Shown: positions 11,696 to 23,499, counted from the first letter of the stretch. The stretch: 64,000 bases of DNA from Mortierella sp. BCC40632 (GCA_011634665.1 WAEK01000026.1:348198-412197), one strand, 5' to 3'. The notes: a model not told the origin generated them from the letters alone. Program-made: numbers and translations.

Positions 11696-12913
11696 TTAAG
11701 AGACCAGGCCATCTGTCGATGCTTGTCGTTCTTTGGCTTCCCATGCCTCAACTTCTCGTTGCTCTTGTAACAAAAGTTCTCGCTGTTCTTCTTCTTCACC
11801 CTATTTTTTGTAGTAGTAGTAGTGGTAGTCGTATCCAGAATGAAGAATAGACGTATAAAGGCAATTTTAGAGACAAAGTCTTGCTAGTTTTTTTTTTTTT
11901 TTCGATAATCCAACCCAAATGACAATAAACAATTTTAACAGAGAGGGGGAGAGAAAGAGAGAGAGACAAAGAACTTACCCACATTTGTTCTTGCTCAATC
12001 CACCAGTTGGGGAGGGACTCTGGGAGGGTGATCCAATCTACATCAAATAGCTCGATAAATTGCTCGTTCACGTAACGCGCCTTGTTCCCTGCGTAGGCTC
12101 GGTACTGTATTTGTTTGATACATCAAAAAAGTAAGAAGAGAGGTTAGAACGAAGAAGGAAAAAAAAAAAAAGACAGATCAGCTGAACAAAACTTGCCTCA
12201 ACAATGATAGAACTAAAGTTCCAGTGCTGAAGACGTCGGAGACAACCCATAAACGTCCCAATCTCATGGATACCGGACCTATAGGTTGTAGTTTGGTCCG
12301 CCAAAAGGTATGGGTTCCCGTAAGTATTCAGTTGGAGTGCAGACAAAAGACGGAACAATAAATAGACATTCGGCGCACCCACAGGGCCTCGAGAGAGATC
12401 GATAAACCAGTAAAGATAAAAAGAAAGAAACAAGCCTTACGTGTCCATCACAATGATCGGATAGTTGTTGGCGTCCAGGATCATCTCAAGTCCATCCTTG
12501 ATGAGTTCCTCACTCAACGGTTTCCACCAGCTCGTTTGAAAGGGCGTGGCTGGGATGGAGGGTGTTGTCATCGAGTTTAAATGATGGTGATGAGGACTCG
12601 GTTGGACAGGCTGTGTTCCCGGATTACCAGTCTCCTGACCTGGATTATCTCCAGTCCCTGTGTTACTGTTGTTGCTATTACTGTTGCTGCTGTTATTGGC
12701 ATTGTTCTTCCAAGAACCGAGAGCCAGATCAATCAGGCGGATATTATTCTCTTCAAAGAAATTGGACATGGCTCTCGAAGGAAGCTCTGGTGTGAGAAGG
12801 ATGGCTGTCTTGAGGTTGAGAGAACGAATAAATGGAAAGTTGGATGGGTGAAGCGTGTCCGAGCGGTAGAGCCCCGACTCTACAATACCAAACTGTTCTG
12901 GAGGAGTCAGCAT
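11696..12913 (-). CDS. Oca/Siw14-type phosphatase-fold protein, degenerate P-loop
   Basis: Related to the fungal Siw14/Oca group of atypical dual-specificity (PFA-DSP) phosphatases. Minus-strand exons: 12913-12441, 12278-12197, 12104-11979 and 11800-11696, total 261 residues. The N-terminus (MLTPPEQFGIVESGLYRSD, then KTAILLTPELPSRA) and FFEENNIRLIDLALGSW match the family core. The C-terminal part has CLRRLQHWNFSSIIVEYRAY, FIELFDVDWITLPESLPNWW and an acidic tail. The expected CX5R catalytic loop reads DTSGIHEIGTFMG, with neither Cys nor Arg at the active positions, as in pseudophosphatase Oca members. An insert of about 55 residues, rich in Asn/Ser and His, splits the core before TSWWKPLSEELIKDGLEMIL. 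The second intron uses a GC donor (GAG then gcaagt at 12196-12191). Confidence 0.85.
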
Positions 12914-13348
12914 TATGAGATGTGATATTGGAGAGTTTGACGCCTGGTTATGTCGTGTAGTGTTCTTCTAGCTCAAGAGAATCACTGTTCAGCTAGAGTC
13001 AGATATATGGAGAGAGAGAGAGAAGCCAAGACTACTGGTTGTTGCTTATTCTTTTTTCGATTCCTCGACTAATGTCCTGAGTTGATGACTAGATGGATTC
13101 ACTTGCTCCTTTCCGTGGTAGATGGCGCGCTTGTTGCCTGAGCAACAAAAAAAAAGAGAAAGTGTGTGTGGAAATGGCAAAGTGCACATGTCTCGTCTCT
13201 CGTCCTGGGTCGGTGGCTTTGTGTCCCGCGCTTCTCTTCTCTTCTGGTGGACTTTTGGGACCTTTTGTTCCCTTTTCAAGGCCTCAAGGAATTGACTTTG
13301 AGACCATTGTCCCTTCTCTCCCTAGCCTCTTCAAAAGCACTCTTGACA
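12914..13348. promoter_or_regulatory. Divergent promoter region, phosphatase-like / LSM2
   Basis: A 435-nt head-to-head gap between the minus-strand Oca-like gene and LSM2. No motif is clear beyond CT-rich leader sequence before 13349. Confidence 0.45.
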
Positions 13349-13428
13349 ATGGTGGGTCAGGGCGACATTTATCCAGGAGGCCATCCCCAAGGAAGTCAGG
13401 ATTACCTCGGAATTCAATTGTCAGGATA

Positions 13429-13472
<44 letters not shown>

Positions 13473-14694
13473 GCGCGAGATCTTCTTTGCGGCAACTCGA
13501 TAAAGGAATATAAAAAAAACGTAGCCTTGTCTGTCCCATCCATGACGAGACGCCATTACCACGGCATTGCTGTGGATCAGACTAAATGCATGGCACCAGA
13601 AACACCATGTCTGCATCTTTATTCTTTGACTCCTACCTGGCTGCAATAGCCATTCGACCTTTTTTTTACATCAGGAAAACAGATTCTGGAGAGTGGCGCC
13701 AATGTCCAGCCGCAGGATATTACCACCCTTGTTTCTATTTCCTTCTCAATATTCTCCTTCTCTCTTCTTCTCCCTCCCTTGTCTTGTTGACTAAACGGGA
13801 ACCTCTTCCTTCTCGATATCTCCCGACTCTTTTTAGCTCTTCTACTCATTCTTCAAAACACTGGTTGGCCAGCCCGTAACGGTCGAACTCAAGAACGATC
13901 TGGCCATTACTGGAGTGTTGGTTTCTGTGGATCAGTTCTTGAACATCAAACTCGACAACATCAAGGTTGTGGATGAGGCGCGCTACCCACACATGGTAAA
14001 TTTTGGAAGGATAACGGAGATTGTGTACTTTGAATTGCATCCCCTGTCCATTTGGTTCGCATCAGTACTTTTACACTTCCTCTCTATTAGGGGAAGAAAA
14101 AAAGAAAAGGGAAAAAAATATACGAATTGGCATAGGTCAGGAATTGCGGAAAGAAAAGCTGTCATTGTGTATTTCGGTCGTGGATAGTAAAGCCAGGAAC
14201 GATAGTTGCGGGGAAAATAGACCATCTTGACATCCAGCAACGAACAACATGCGGCAGCAATACTTTCAGTCCACTGTGACAAAAGGGCTAGTCAACACAG
14301 CTTTGACACCTGCCTTCTCCAGGGCGTATTTGTTCAAGGAGAAAAAATCGCAACATTTTGTGGGAAACAGCTCTCAATTGCTTTCTTTTTATTCCAGTGA
14401 CTTTAAATCACGAGTCGGCTGGCGAAAGGGGATCATGAGAAATCAGTGTCATTCACCAGCTCACTCTCGTGAGGGATTTATCATTCTTGGAGGGAAAAAG
14501 ACTCATCTAAACTCAACACACACCTCTTACTCGATTTTTTGTATTTTCAATGATAGCTTGCAGTGAAGAACTGTTTTATTCGAGGATCTGTTGTTCGTTA
14601 TGTCCAGCTTCCATCAGCCTCGGTCGATACACATTTGCTTCAGGATGCAGCTCGTCGCGAAAGGCAGCAGCCATCGACTGGTGGCAGAAGATAA
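13349..14694 (+). CDS. LSM2: Lsm2, U6 snRNA-associated Sm-like protein
   Basis: Subunit of the Lsm2-8 ring (nuclear, binds the U6 snRNA 3' end) and the Lsm1-7 ring (cytoplasmic mRNA decay). Exons: 13349-13351 (ATG only), 13837-13995 and 14557-14694, giving 99 residues against about 95 in the family. Sm1 includes LFYSFFKTLVGQPVTVELKN and SVDQFLNIKLDNI; Sm2 is NCFIRGSVVRYVQLP; the tail VDTHLLQDAARRE is typical of Lsm2. Exon 2 starts at the residue right after the initiator Met, so the Met needs its own exon. The ATG at 13349 followed by gtgggt is the only ATG|GT in the upstream stretch. Intron 1 contains a 42-nt poly(A). Identity is very secure; the one-codon start exon is an inference. Confidence 0.93.
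13430..13471. repeat. Poly(A) tract, 42 nt
   Basis: Pure A run within the first intron of LSM2, the longest homopolymer I count in the window. Confidence 0.95.
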
Positions 14695-15392
14695 GTCGGT
14701 GGACTAGCTACTACTGCTACAACATCGACAACACCAGCACTACGCAAAACACAACAGTACTTTCTGAAGGAGCGAAAGAAAAAAGAAAAAAAAAAAAAAA
14801 AAAAAAAAAAAAGAAAAAAAACCTACTACCACCACTACACCTACTCATCAACTCATCAACCTCTTCCGCCATCCCTCGCCATATTACATTGAATAAACAC
14901 CGTTTTTTTTTCCCGATCCGTAAAAAAGAAAAGGGAGGAAGATTCTTCAAATTGGACGCGGCTTTCCTAGCATGAGCCAATCTAATCAGGGCAGGAGTTC
15001 TCCAATGGGCTAGCCTACTTTTGGCTTTCTTTCGCTTATTGATCACTTTCAAGTCAAAGGGTACCTCCCTTCTCAAAAGGACCAGCCATGATAGAGCTCA
15101 CCATGTGAACGATAGTGAGAGGGAAGGAGAGAGAAAAGAAATGTGCGAAATACAATGGAGTGTTTTCTTCTTTTTCTTTAGAGCATTCGCCCAATCATGA
15201 CTCCCACACCCACATGAGCACCTTCCCCACCCACCCACCCACCACACAGGCAAATTTCAATTGATTTTCTTTTTCACAAGTTGGTTATATTTAATCAAGT
15301 TGACAAAGGGAGAGAAGGGAGCTATACATTTTCTCTCTCTCTCTCTCTCTCCACTGAGCCATTCCTCATTCTTTTTTTTTCTTTTTTTCTTT
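14695..15392. other. Convergent intergenic region, LSM2 / PfpI-like
   Basis: 3' flanks of two converging genes, with poly(A) at about 14787-14812 and (CT)n near 15333-15350. I see no gene. Confidence 0.5.
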
Positions 15393-16781
15393 TTAAGCAG
15401 AGCGAGTGTAAGGGTACATCTCGGCAAAAGGATCTTGGCCAGCATCCTTGTGCCAGGTGTACTCGATCGCCTGGGCGACCATATCGGCGTTCTCCATGCT
15501 GGTGAGCTCCGAGACAATGTAAAGCGCGGCATCGATACCTGAAAGAAATTGGATGGAGAGGAAGGAATGCAATGTTCAGTGAAGTGAACAGCATGAAGGA
15601 AGGAAAGGAGGGGTTTTTTTGAAAAAAAAAAAAAATAGGTAGAGACTTACCAGCAGAGACTCCAGAAGAGGTAACATATTTGCCATCCTGGACCCAGCGG
15701 GCCTTCTTGATCCAGTTAACAGTAGGGACTTCTCCATCGTTATTGTTTGTAAGAAATAGGGAAATATCCATACATTAGTCAAGTCTTTCTTTTTTCTTCT
15801 TTTTTTTGGTGAAACAAGCATAGGTTCAATTATGGCTTACCAACAACACTGAACAACTCGAATGCTGACTTGTTCGTACTAGATGAGGAAAGAGAAAAGA
15901 AAAGGGAGGAGAAAGAGTGAGTGAGTGAGTGAGTGAGTGAGTGAGTGAGAGAAGGTGTGAAAAAAAAAAGAGATTGTCGTTGTTTTTTTTTTTTCTCACG
16001 GTTCATTCTCAAGGCCAGTGGCCACTGTCCAGATACGATGACGCGCAATGGCGACCATTTTCCCCCTCCTCCTCCCTTATCTTTTTTTTTTCATGCAGCC
16101 ACTTACGTGAGACTGTATCCATCGACGAGACCCGTCTTGGCGAGGATGGTGGCACCAGTGCAGACAGTAAAGCACCAAGTTGCCTCTTGGATACGGGTGC
16201 GGATCTTATCAAGGAGCACATCATTGCTCAAAAACATAATCGTTCCTGGACCTGGAGAAGTGGAAGGAGAAGGAGAAGGGGAAGGGGGAGAAGAGGATTA
16301 GTTGATTGTGGTAAGCAAGAAGCGCTAAAGAACAAACTCAAGGACATTCGACAAAGGACATGAGTGAAAAAAAAAAAAAAAAAAAAAAAAAAGGTACCTC
16401 CAGGCATGAAGAAAATGTCCATCTTGGGAGCATTGTCGAGAGTATAGTGAGGCGTGAACCTGACCTGCTGGCAGGAACGGACTGGTTTCATATCATAAGA
16501 AATAAAGCAAATCTCAATGTCGAGCTTGGTCATCGGTTCACCAAAGATTCTCATGGGTCCCATAATCTAAGATAGAGTCAGGATAGAGGAGGGAAGGGAG
16601 GGTTAAACTTTTAGAGAGGGTAGAATAATAATAATAATAATAGTAAACTCTTGCGTAACAGGTATCTAGACTTTACATCGAGGAGATCCATCTCGTCGTA
16701 GATGAGCGCGCCCAACTTGAGCTTGGTTTGACCCTCGGGGATCTTGGGAAGGGGACCATGAGTGGATGGGACAGGAGCCAT
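15393..16781 (-). CDS. DJ-1/PfpI family, isonitrile-hydratase-like
   Basis: Member of the DJ-1/PfpI glutamine-amidotransferase-like superfamily, closest in layout to the isonitrile hydratase-type branch (inference). Minus-strand exons: 16781-16677, 16566-16398, 16251-16107, 15878-15841, 15731-15651 and 15538-15393; phases agree and give 227 residues. Landmarks: KLGALIYDEMDLLD near the N-terminus, IFFMPGGPGT, the nucleophile motif VCTGATILAKTGLVDG with Cys about 122, TTNKSAFELF, WVQDGKYVTSSGVSAGID and the tail YTWHKDAGQDPFAEMYP. Joining 16107 directly to 15878 restores the family motif and skips an open stretch at 15990-16048 that ends in frame conflict. The start ATG at 16781 is the first in frame. 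Substrate is unknown. Confidence 0.87.
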
Positions 16782-17262
16782 GATGATGATGATTTCAAGA
16801 GATTGGAAAAGGAGGAGAACGAGCGAGACTGTGGGAAGGATGGGCTTGCAAAAAAGGATGTGTGTATGTGGATAAAGCGAAAAGGGGAGGGAAAGAAAGC
16901 GCGCTCATTTTTATACTCGCCTTCCTCTCCTTCCTCCGCTTGAAGATCTCTGCGCAGTTCCCAGGAATCCAAAACAGCCGCGTAGGCTTCCTAACCTGCA
17001 TGTCGACGAGAGGAAGAGAGCGATTGGCTGGACTTCGGGTAGACTTTGATGCCGAAAGGCGGAGGGTAGCTAGATCCCACTCTGAACGTCAAAGGACGGG
17101 GACCCTCGGGTTGACTGAGAAGTACACTGAGAGGGGAAAGACAGGAGCGCCCTTTGTCCTAGCGGAGACCCAAGCCCAATTGGGCGCCTTCTCTAGAAAC
17201 CATTTGACGTTTTTTTGACAACCTGTTTAGTGGTACCACAGATAACCTCTGCTGTTCTCGTG

Positions 17263-17295
<33 letters not shown>

Positions 17296-18699
17296 AAAAA
17301 ACCACGCCAGATTAAAATGTCATTTTAGTTGCTGGCAGCAATTGAAGCAGGACTAGGAATGAATCTTCGGCGCCTATCTACTTCCACTTGAGGTCGAGCC
17401 GAATTCCCACGAATGAGCGAGGCTTCATTCAGGCATAGGGCGTAATTAGTAATGATCCTTTCTAAAGCCCCACTTTTTTTTTTTTTTCCTGCTCCATACT
17501 AGGCGTATTTCCTTCTCTCCTGGAAATCCCTAGGCGCTGTATGCTTAAACGAAACACAGTCCGAGCAGGGACATAGAGAGCAAGTCAGAAGAAAAAGATG
17601 AGAGAGGAGGGGAAGGGAAATTGCAATTTTGGTTGCTTATGGCATTGAGCGGTGGGCGGAGAAAAAAAAAACAAAAAAACAATAGCAAGTGAGCGGCTTT
17701 ATCTCCTTTTCTCTTTCTTTCATCTCCTTCTCTTTCTCTTTCTCTCTCTCTGTCTGAACGAGGTTTTCTGTCCTGCTTCCTCGCTTTACTTTGATCCGGG
17801 AGTACGAGTCCCGCTTTGTCTTGATCGGGCAGTGTCTCCGAACCTTGCAAATCCGACTCGTTCGATCTTTTCCTTTCCCCTTCTCTTCCTTTTTCAAAAA
17901 AAAAAAAAAAAAAAAAAAAGAGTTGAAGAATATAGAGAAGGTTGCCTGCATAGAATGAGAAAAGAGCGTTTCTTGGGGGTTGGCTATGAGCAAACAACAT
18001 GGCCTCTACGCAAAAAAAAAAAAAAAAAAGGAAAAGGAAAAAGGAAAAAAAAGAAAGATACTTGCGTTGATGCTCTCCTCTTCTAACCGATCGTCTCCAC
18101 GTTTCGTGTATTTTATCCGTCAGGAACCGATCCTCTCTCTTCCTCTCAACTCCCCTCTCCCTCCTCTCTCCAGACTACATCGGCGGCGCCTAGTGTCTCA
18201 AAACGCGGTCCGTTGACAAGGATAGCCCAAACTGTTTTAAAAAAGACGCGAAGAGAATGAAAACAGGCACGGTTTGCCTCTTGTCCTTGTGTGCCACAGA
18301 GCGTTTCAGGAGAAGGTCAAAAGCCATTCGTTACACTCTTCCCCCTCACCTGGTCCGTTAATGCATGTAATGTCAATTGAACAAAAAGGTGCGAAAGTGT
18401 GTACAACATCAGAACATCAGGGAAGGAGAGGGGGGGGGGGGCGCGCGCGCAAAAGGGCGTCAACAAAGCTGCTGCTTCACCCACACCACACTCTGGAATG
18501 TATTTTTTTTTTTTTTTTTTTTATTTCTACGCACACACTCTGTCAATCATCATTGTTGGTTGTTTGGGAATGTTCGATATACAAATTGCGATGAGAGAAG
18601 AGAGAAAGTGAGAGGAGGGAGGAACGAATGCTTGAAGAATCCACTATCTGAATATACAGTTGAGATGCGGTCGGAATCGAGAAAAAGAAAAAAAAAAAC
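16782..18699. other. Long intergenic region, no gene recognised
   Basis: About 1.9 kb between two minus-strand genes. It holds poly(A) at about 17265-17294 and 17897-17919, CT-rich leader-like sequence near 17700-17760 and poly(T) near 18502-18522. Open frames are short or made of repeats. I cannot support a gene here. Confidence 0.45.
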
Positions 18700-19182
18700 T
18701 TAGTGGGCAGCGGGGGCGGCGGCACCCTCGAGCTCCGAGGCAACAGCGGTGACCTTGGCCTTGAGGTTCTGGTAAGACGAGTCAATGTCGTTCTTGTGCT
18801 GGACCAAGAAGGGGCGGAGGACGCGGGTGTAGACAATGGCAGCACCCTAAAATATACCAAGAACATCATCATTGACCCGAGAAAGGGAAAAAAAGAAAGA
18901 CGAATCACGTGAGTTAAAGGAGGCTTGTGCGGGGAACGGAGAAAGAAGCGGAGAAAGAGAGAGAGACCAAGAGACATATGAGAGAAAGAGAGAAGGAAGC
19001 TTACGTTGAACGAGGGGATCATGAGCCAGAGGAGGAAGACGGTCTTGAGGAAGAAGTAGAAGGGGAACCAGTACAACAAGACATCGGTGAACGACTCGAG
19101 GATCGAGACGAATCCATAGACACACCTAAAGCATTTGGAGAAAGGAAACAGGCAAGCTGGTGAGTGAGAGAGCAATGGGCTT

Positions 19183-19213
<31 letters not shown>

Positions 19214-19302
19214 TCCCAGTCTCAGGGACAAGTCATTTCCTGTTTCCTGTAGACTTGACTTACCAGTAGGTCAACCTGTGGACATGAACGGGTACAATTA
19301 TG

Positions 19303-19357
<55 letters not shown>

Positions 19358-19849
19358 GAGAGAATGAACAAGAGTTAGGATTGTGTACTTTTTTTTTTTT
19401 TTTTGTTTTTTGATTTGAGCAATGCCCGCAGGCACATTGGCCTGCCCTCTCGCGCTGCATTATATTGAACAGACCACCCGACGGGAATAATCGAGCCAAT
19501 CGCCTCGGAGCAGCCACCAGCCCATCGTGTCGGTGACATCCAAGAGGAAAAATAATAAAAATAAAAAGACAACATTGAACCGCGTTCAGCTCCACCGCTC
19601 AACATTACCATTGCTTGTCATCCTCCTTCTCGGGGGTCTCGAGGGCCTTGAAGGAACGGTAAGCGGGGTAGACCCATCCGAGGAGGTTGGAGAAGAGCTG
19701 GCCAGCAAAGTTGAAGAAGATCATCAAGAAGAAGAAGGAACCAGCACCGATCGCCAAGTAGGTCTTGGGGACACCAGTGGCAGCCTGGAACTGGTTCAAC
19801 TGGGGGATCTTGCTGAGCTCCTTGTCGAGCTGAGCATTGTAGTAGCGGG
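18700..19849 (-). CDS. YOP1: Yop1/REEP (TB2/DP1/HVA22) ER-shaping protein, 5' end unresolved
   Basis: Membrane-curving protein of tubular ER that works with reticulons. Minus-strand exons: 19849-19609, 19275-19264 (12 nt), 19125-19005 and 18846-18700. Core motifs: LDKELSKIPQLNQFQAATGV, then a hydrophobic hairpin, LLGWVYPAYRSFKALETPEK, DDKQWLTYWCVYGF, LLYWFPFYFFLKTVFLLWL and VYTRVLRPFLVQHKNDID. Two long hydrophobic hairpins fit the reticulon-homology fold. The 12-nt exon supplies LTY of the conserved QWLTYW. The exon starting at 19849 needs an upstream exon with a one-base overhang. The best candidate upstream piece (ATG at 20505, donor after 20431) is one base out of phase, so the first 10 or so codons are not settled. 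The tail is alanine-rich and ends at 18700. Confidence 0.9.
19305..19356. repeat. (GA)n repeat in a Yop1 intron
   Basis: About 52 nt of GA dinucleotides lie inside the intron just upstream (in transcription) of the 12-nt Yop1 exon. Confidence 0.9.
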
Positions 19850-20706
19850 CTAGAAAAGCAAAGGTCGAATCATTCACAGAAAGGTAACCGAGAGACAGAG
19901 AGAGAGAATAAGAAAGGGTCAGTCGCCATAGAGGAAGAAGAAGTATCCTTTGTTTTTGTTTTTGTTTTGAGTTCGTGGTTTGAGGTTCGTATCTCCAGTC
20001 AGTCCATGTTGTTCCCGCGGGTCCAAAAAAGAAGACTCGACGTGTGCGAGTCTGATGAGCAGATCGGTGCTCATTGCTCGCTCATGATGGATCGTGCATG
20101 GTCCGAGATGGAGACAAATAATCTCTTTCTCTTTCAACCTCTCCTGGATCAGCGCGTGTGCCTTTCATCCGTCTTTTATTTTTTTTTTCTTTTTTCTGCA
20201 TCCGCCTTGCATCCGAAGCTGGGCCGGGGAGGGCTAACGTGAGAACGAACGGTGGTGGCGGTGCCTGAGCAGGCGCAGGAGTAGCACGAGCAGGCGCAAA
20301 GAGCGCAGGAGTGGCGTAAAAAAAAAAAGAAAGGGACGATGGATACGCTTGGTAGATAAGCGTGGTCCTTTGAGGAGGAGGAGGAGGAGGAAAGAGAAGA
20401 AGAAGAAGAACAAGGGGAATTACCTTTGACTTGAACGGCACGACACTCACACCACCACCACCTTCACTCTCTCTCTTTCTCTCTCTCTCTCTCTCGACCA
20501 CAGCCATGAACAGAAACCTGCTGAAAGAGAGAGAAAGAAAAAAAAAAGGCGCGAAAGAAAGGAGAAAGACTTCTCCGCTCTGACATGTGTCTCTCCCTCT
20601 CTCTCTTTCTATCTCTCTCTTTCTTTCTCTTTTCGATCTTGCTCCTTCTCTTTCTCTCTTTCTACTCTCTTTCTACTCTCTTTCTCTCTTTCTCTTTCTC
20701 TCTTTC

Positions 20707-20804
<98 letters not shown>

Positions 20805-22218
20805 TTCTTCTTTATTTCCTTCGGTAACCCTTCTTCCCATTGTCTTCTTTCTCTATTTCTTTCTCTCTCGCTCTTCTCTCATCCGACTCATCCAGAGCGC
20901 ACGGTCGTTTCCTCAGAGAAGGAGTCGTCGTCGTTGTCGTCGTCTCTCTCACTCACTCCTTGTAGCACACAAAGATGCGACGCGTTATTATGTGCCTGGA
21001 CAAACCCCTTTCCCCTTTGATCCATCAAGTTCTGGCCACGTATTTTTTTTTTCTTTTTTCTCCTTTCTCTCTCTTTCTCTCTCTTTCTCTCTTTCTCCTT
21101 CTCTCCACGACGGACAACGTTTTTGCCTCCGCTGGGCTCGTGTGTTGGTGGTGGTTGGCTTTTTCTCTCACATAAGAAATAAGGGACGGTTGCCCGATTG
21201 CTCGTTTGGAGTTGCGGAGTTTTGCGTGGTATGGTGCTCTTTTTCACACTGTTATCGCTCGGGAAAGTGGAAAGAAAAAAAAAAAGAAAAGAAAAGAAAA
21301 ACGGCGGGATCCAGAGCATGCAGGGTAGAAAAAGAGAAGGATCGAATACACTGTCCCTATCACACCATTGTCACATTGGGTGGTCTTTTCTCTCTCTCTC
21401 TCCACTTTTCCGCTCGTTGTACCGTGCGAGTTGACGGCGCACGACCAACCCGTTATTTTATTTTCCGCGGTATATGGGAGATTCTCTCCGTCGTCCATGA
21501 CCCGCATTGTCCACTTTAGACAAAGATTCCTGGGATCGATGTGGTTGCTAGCCTAGTTCAAAAAACAGCAACAACAACAATAACAATAAAAACAGGCACA
21601 AGTATCAATGACCTGGTTTTGGGATTCAATCTGCAAGATGGACGTTTAGAGGGACAAAGCAAAAGACACATCGGTCTCCTTGGTTTGGAAAGAGGTGTTC
21701 AAAGCATGATTACTCTTTTATCCGATACAGAAGAGATACAAGACCGCATGCCAGGGGAGAGAGTGAGAGTGAGAGAGAAGTGGAGTATGAAAGGATCGGC
21801 AGAATGCTTTGCTACGGGAGGATCGTAAAGGACCCAAGTACACTGTGCTCGACTCATGGCTCATCGCCCTGGGAACGATCGAGTGTGTCTCTGAAGAAAA
21901 GAGTAACACGACGGCATTCTGCAGCAAGGGAGAGAGAGGGTGGTGTGAGTTCAGCGTGTGTATTCCATTCATTCAAACGGACCGTCCGGTAAAATGAGCA
22001 CTGGCCCCGACAACAGCTTTAGACCACAGCCCAAATAGATCTGAACGCTCAGGACCAAGACAGGATAGGTAAGCAACCATTTTTACTTTCAACCTATGCA
22101 AATTGCAATTGCTATGTACATTCTGCCAGTGTCTCCTGCTTGGTAACATAGGGAGAACGAGAGCGAGAGATAGAAAGAGCATGTTTCAATGCTCTTTATG
22201 TCATCCTATTTTTTTTTT
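19850..22218. other. Yop1 5' region and long intergenic stretch
   Basis: Contains the likely first Yop1 exon(s) within about 20430-20590, then a 90-nt (CT)n at 20710-20799 and CT-rich DNA to about 21100. From 21500 to 22200 composition is more balanced, but I find no conserved or spliced frame. The 310-residue open frame at 20587-21519 is a read-through of the CT repeat and is not a gene. Confidence 0.45.
20710..20799. repeat. (CT)n dinucleotide repeat, about 90 nt
   Basis: The longest dinucleotide run in the window, in the CT-rich region upstream of Yop1. Confidence 0.95.
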
Positions 22219-22613
22219 TTACTTGTGAGCATTCTGGATAGCCGCATGGATCGCCTCTCCAAAACCTGGTGCGCTAGCAGGGTTCTGGCCCGTGACAACA
22301 CGACCATCTGTCACGACCTTGGCACCCCAATCCTTATCAGCCTTGTGATAAATAGCTCCAATCTTCTTGAGCTTGGTCTCCAGTAAGGTTGGCACCGCTA
22401 AGGATGAAAGAGAGAGAGAATGAGAGAGGATGGTGGTTGCAATTGCAAGACATGGCCAGTTCTGTTAGCATGACTACTTTCAAGGGTTGATTCATTAAGT
22501 GGAGAGTAGGATACAGTGTGAGAAAAAGAAAGAAAGAAAGAAAGAAAGGACCTTGGAGGGATAGGACTACAAGTCTCGCATGAACTAGTGGGTTCCATTT
22601 TTTTTTTATCATG

Positions 22614-22648
<35 letters not shown>

Positions 22649-23071
22649 ATAGATTGGGTTCTGTTTTACCATGCTCGAGCTGGACAGCCCGTTCTTCATC
22701 GTCACTAAAGCCTGTAACGTTCTTGCCCTTGAGTAAAAGGGAACCGTCCGAGAGCGTCACGTCTGTGAGAGCGATGGGACCATGACAGACTGCCCCGACG
22801 ACCTTGCCAGCTTCATAAGCGGCAGCTGTCACCCTGAGCGAGGGCTCGTCATGCTCTAGATCGAACATGGGTCCATGGCCTCCTGGATAAACGATGGCCT
22901 CGAACTGGCTCTCATGACCAACAAATTCTTCGACCTTGTGTGTGCTGTTGATCTTGTCCTGGAAGGTTGGGTCGTTCAAGAAGGCAACCACGGTTTGGTT
23001 GTCCTATCGTAGTACATCCAGGCAAACAATGGGTCGAATAGGCAGCATGAGTACCATAAAAATTTTCCCAT

Positions 23072-23102
<31 letters not shown>

Positions 23103-23395
23103 GAGTCCATCCCATTCCATCCAAGGCAGGGTAGAGGATCTTTCCTTGCCTCGCCTCTTTCTTTTTCTTTTTTTTTTCTTTTTGTTATAAAACATACCTT
23201 GGCAGCCTCGACCGATGTGGGATCAAGTGGAGCCTTGCCTCCTTTGGGTGAGGCAAAGACAATGTCGTAGCCATAGTTCTTAAGAATGGTTGCAGGCTCG
23301 CCCACTTCTTCTGCATACCAGCCTGTCTTTCTACCCGTGTTACCCAGCTGGTCGTGCGAAGTGAGGATAAAGAGAATCTTTTGGGGTGAAGACAT
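22219..23395 (-). CDS. Hsp31-like DJ-1 family glyoxalase III/chaperone
   Basis: Class I glutamine-amidotransferase-like protein of the Hsp31/Glx3 branch, known for glutathione-independent conversion of methylglyoxal to D-lactate and stress chaperone activity. Minus-strand exons: 23395-23198, 23003-22670 and 22397-22219, phases consistent, 236 residues as expected. Motifs: KILFILTSHDQLGNTGRKTGW, then a GEPATIL segment carrying the conserved Glu, VYPGGHGPMFDL, and the nucleophile elbow GAVCHGPIAL with Cys about 139 followed by His. C-terminal VVTGQNPASAPGFGEAI is diagnostic. It is distinct from the PfpI-like gene 6 kb upstream. Intron 2 contains a 29-nt poly(A) and intron 1 a 32-nt poly(T). Confidence 0.93.
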
Positions 23396-23467
23396 GGTGG
23401 TGGGAGGTCGACCAATGAAAAGGTGTAAGGTATGGGAAAGATGATGATAGAAGAGAAAGGTAAATTC

Positions 23468-23499
<32 letters not shown>

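Noticed and set aside
15990..16048. Open stretch with WPLALRMN as an extra exon of the PfpI-like gene
   Set aside because: It cannot be joined in phase; skipping it restores the conserved TTNKSAF segment.
20587..21519. 310-codon open frame (+) of Ser/Leu repeats
   Set aside because: It is the translation of a 90-nt (CT)n tract and adjoining CT-rich DNA, with no domain after the repeat.
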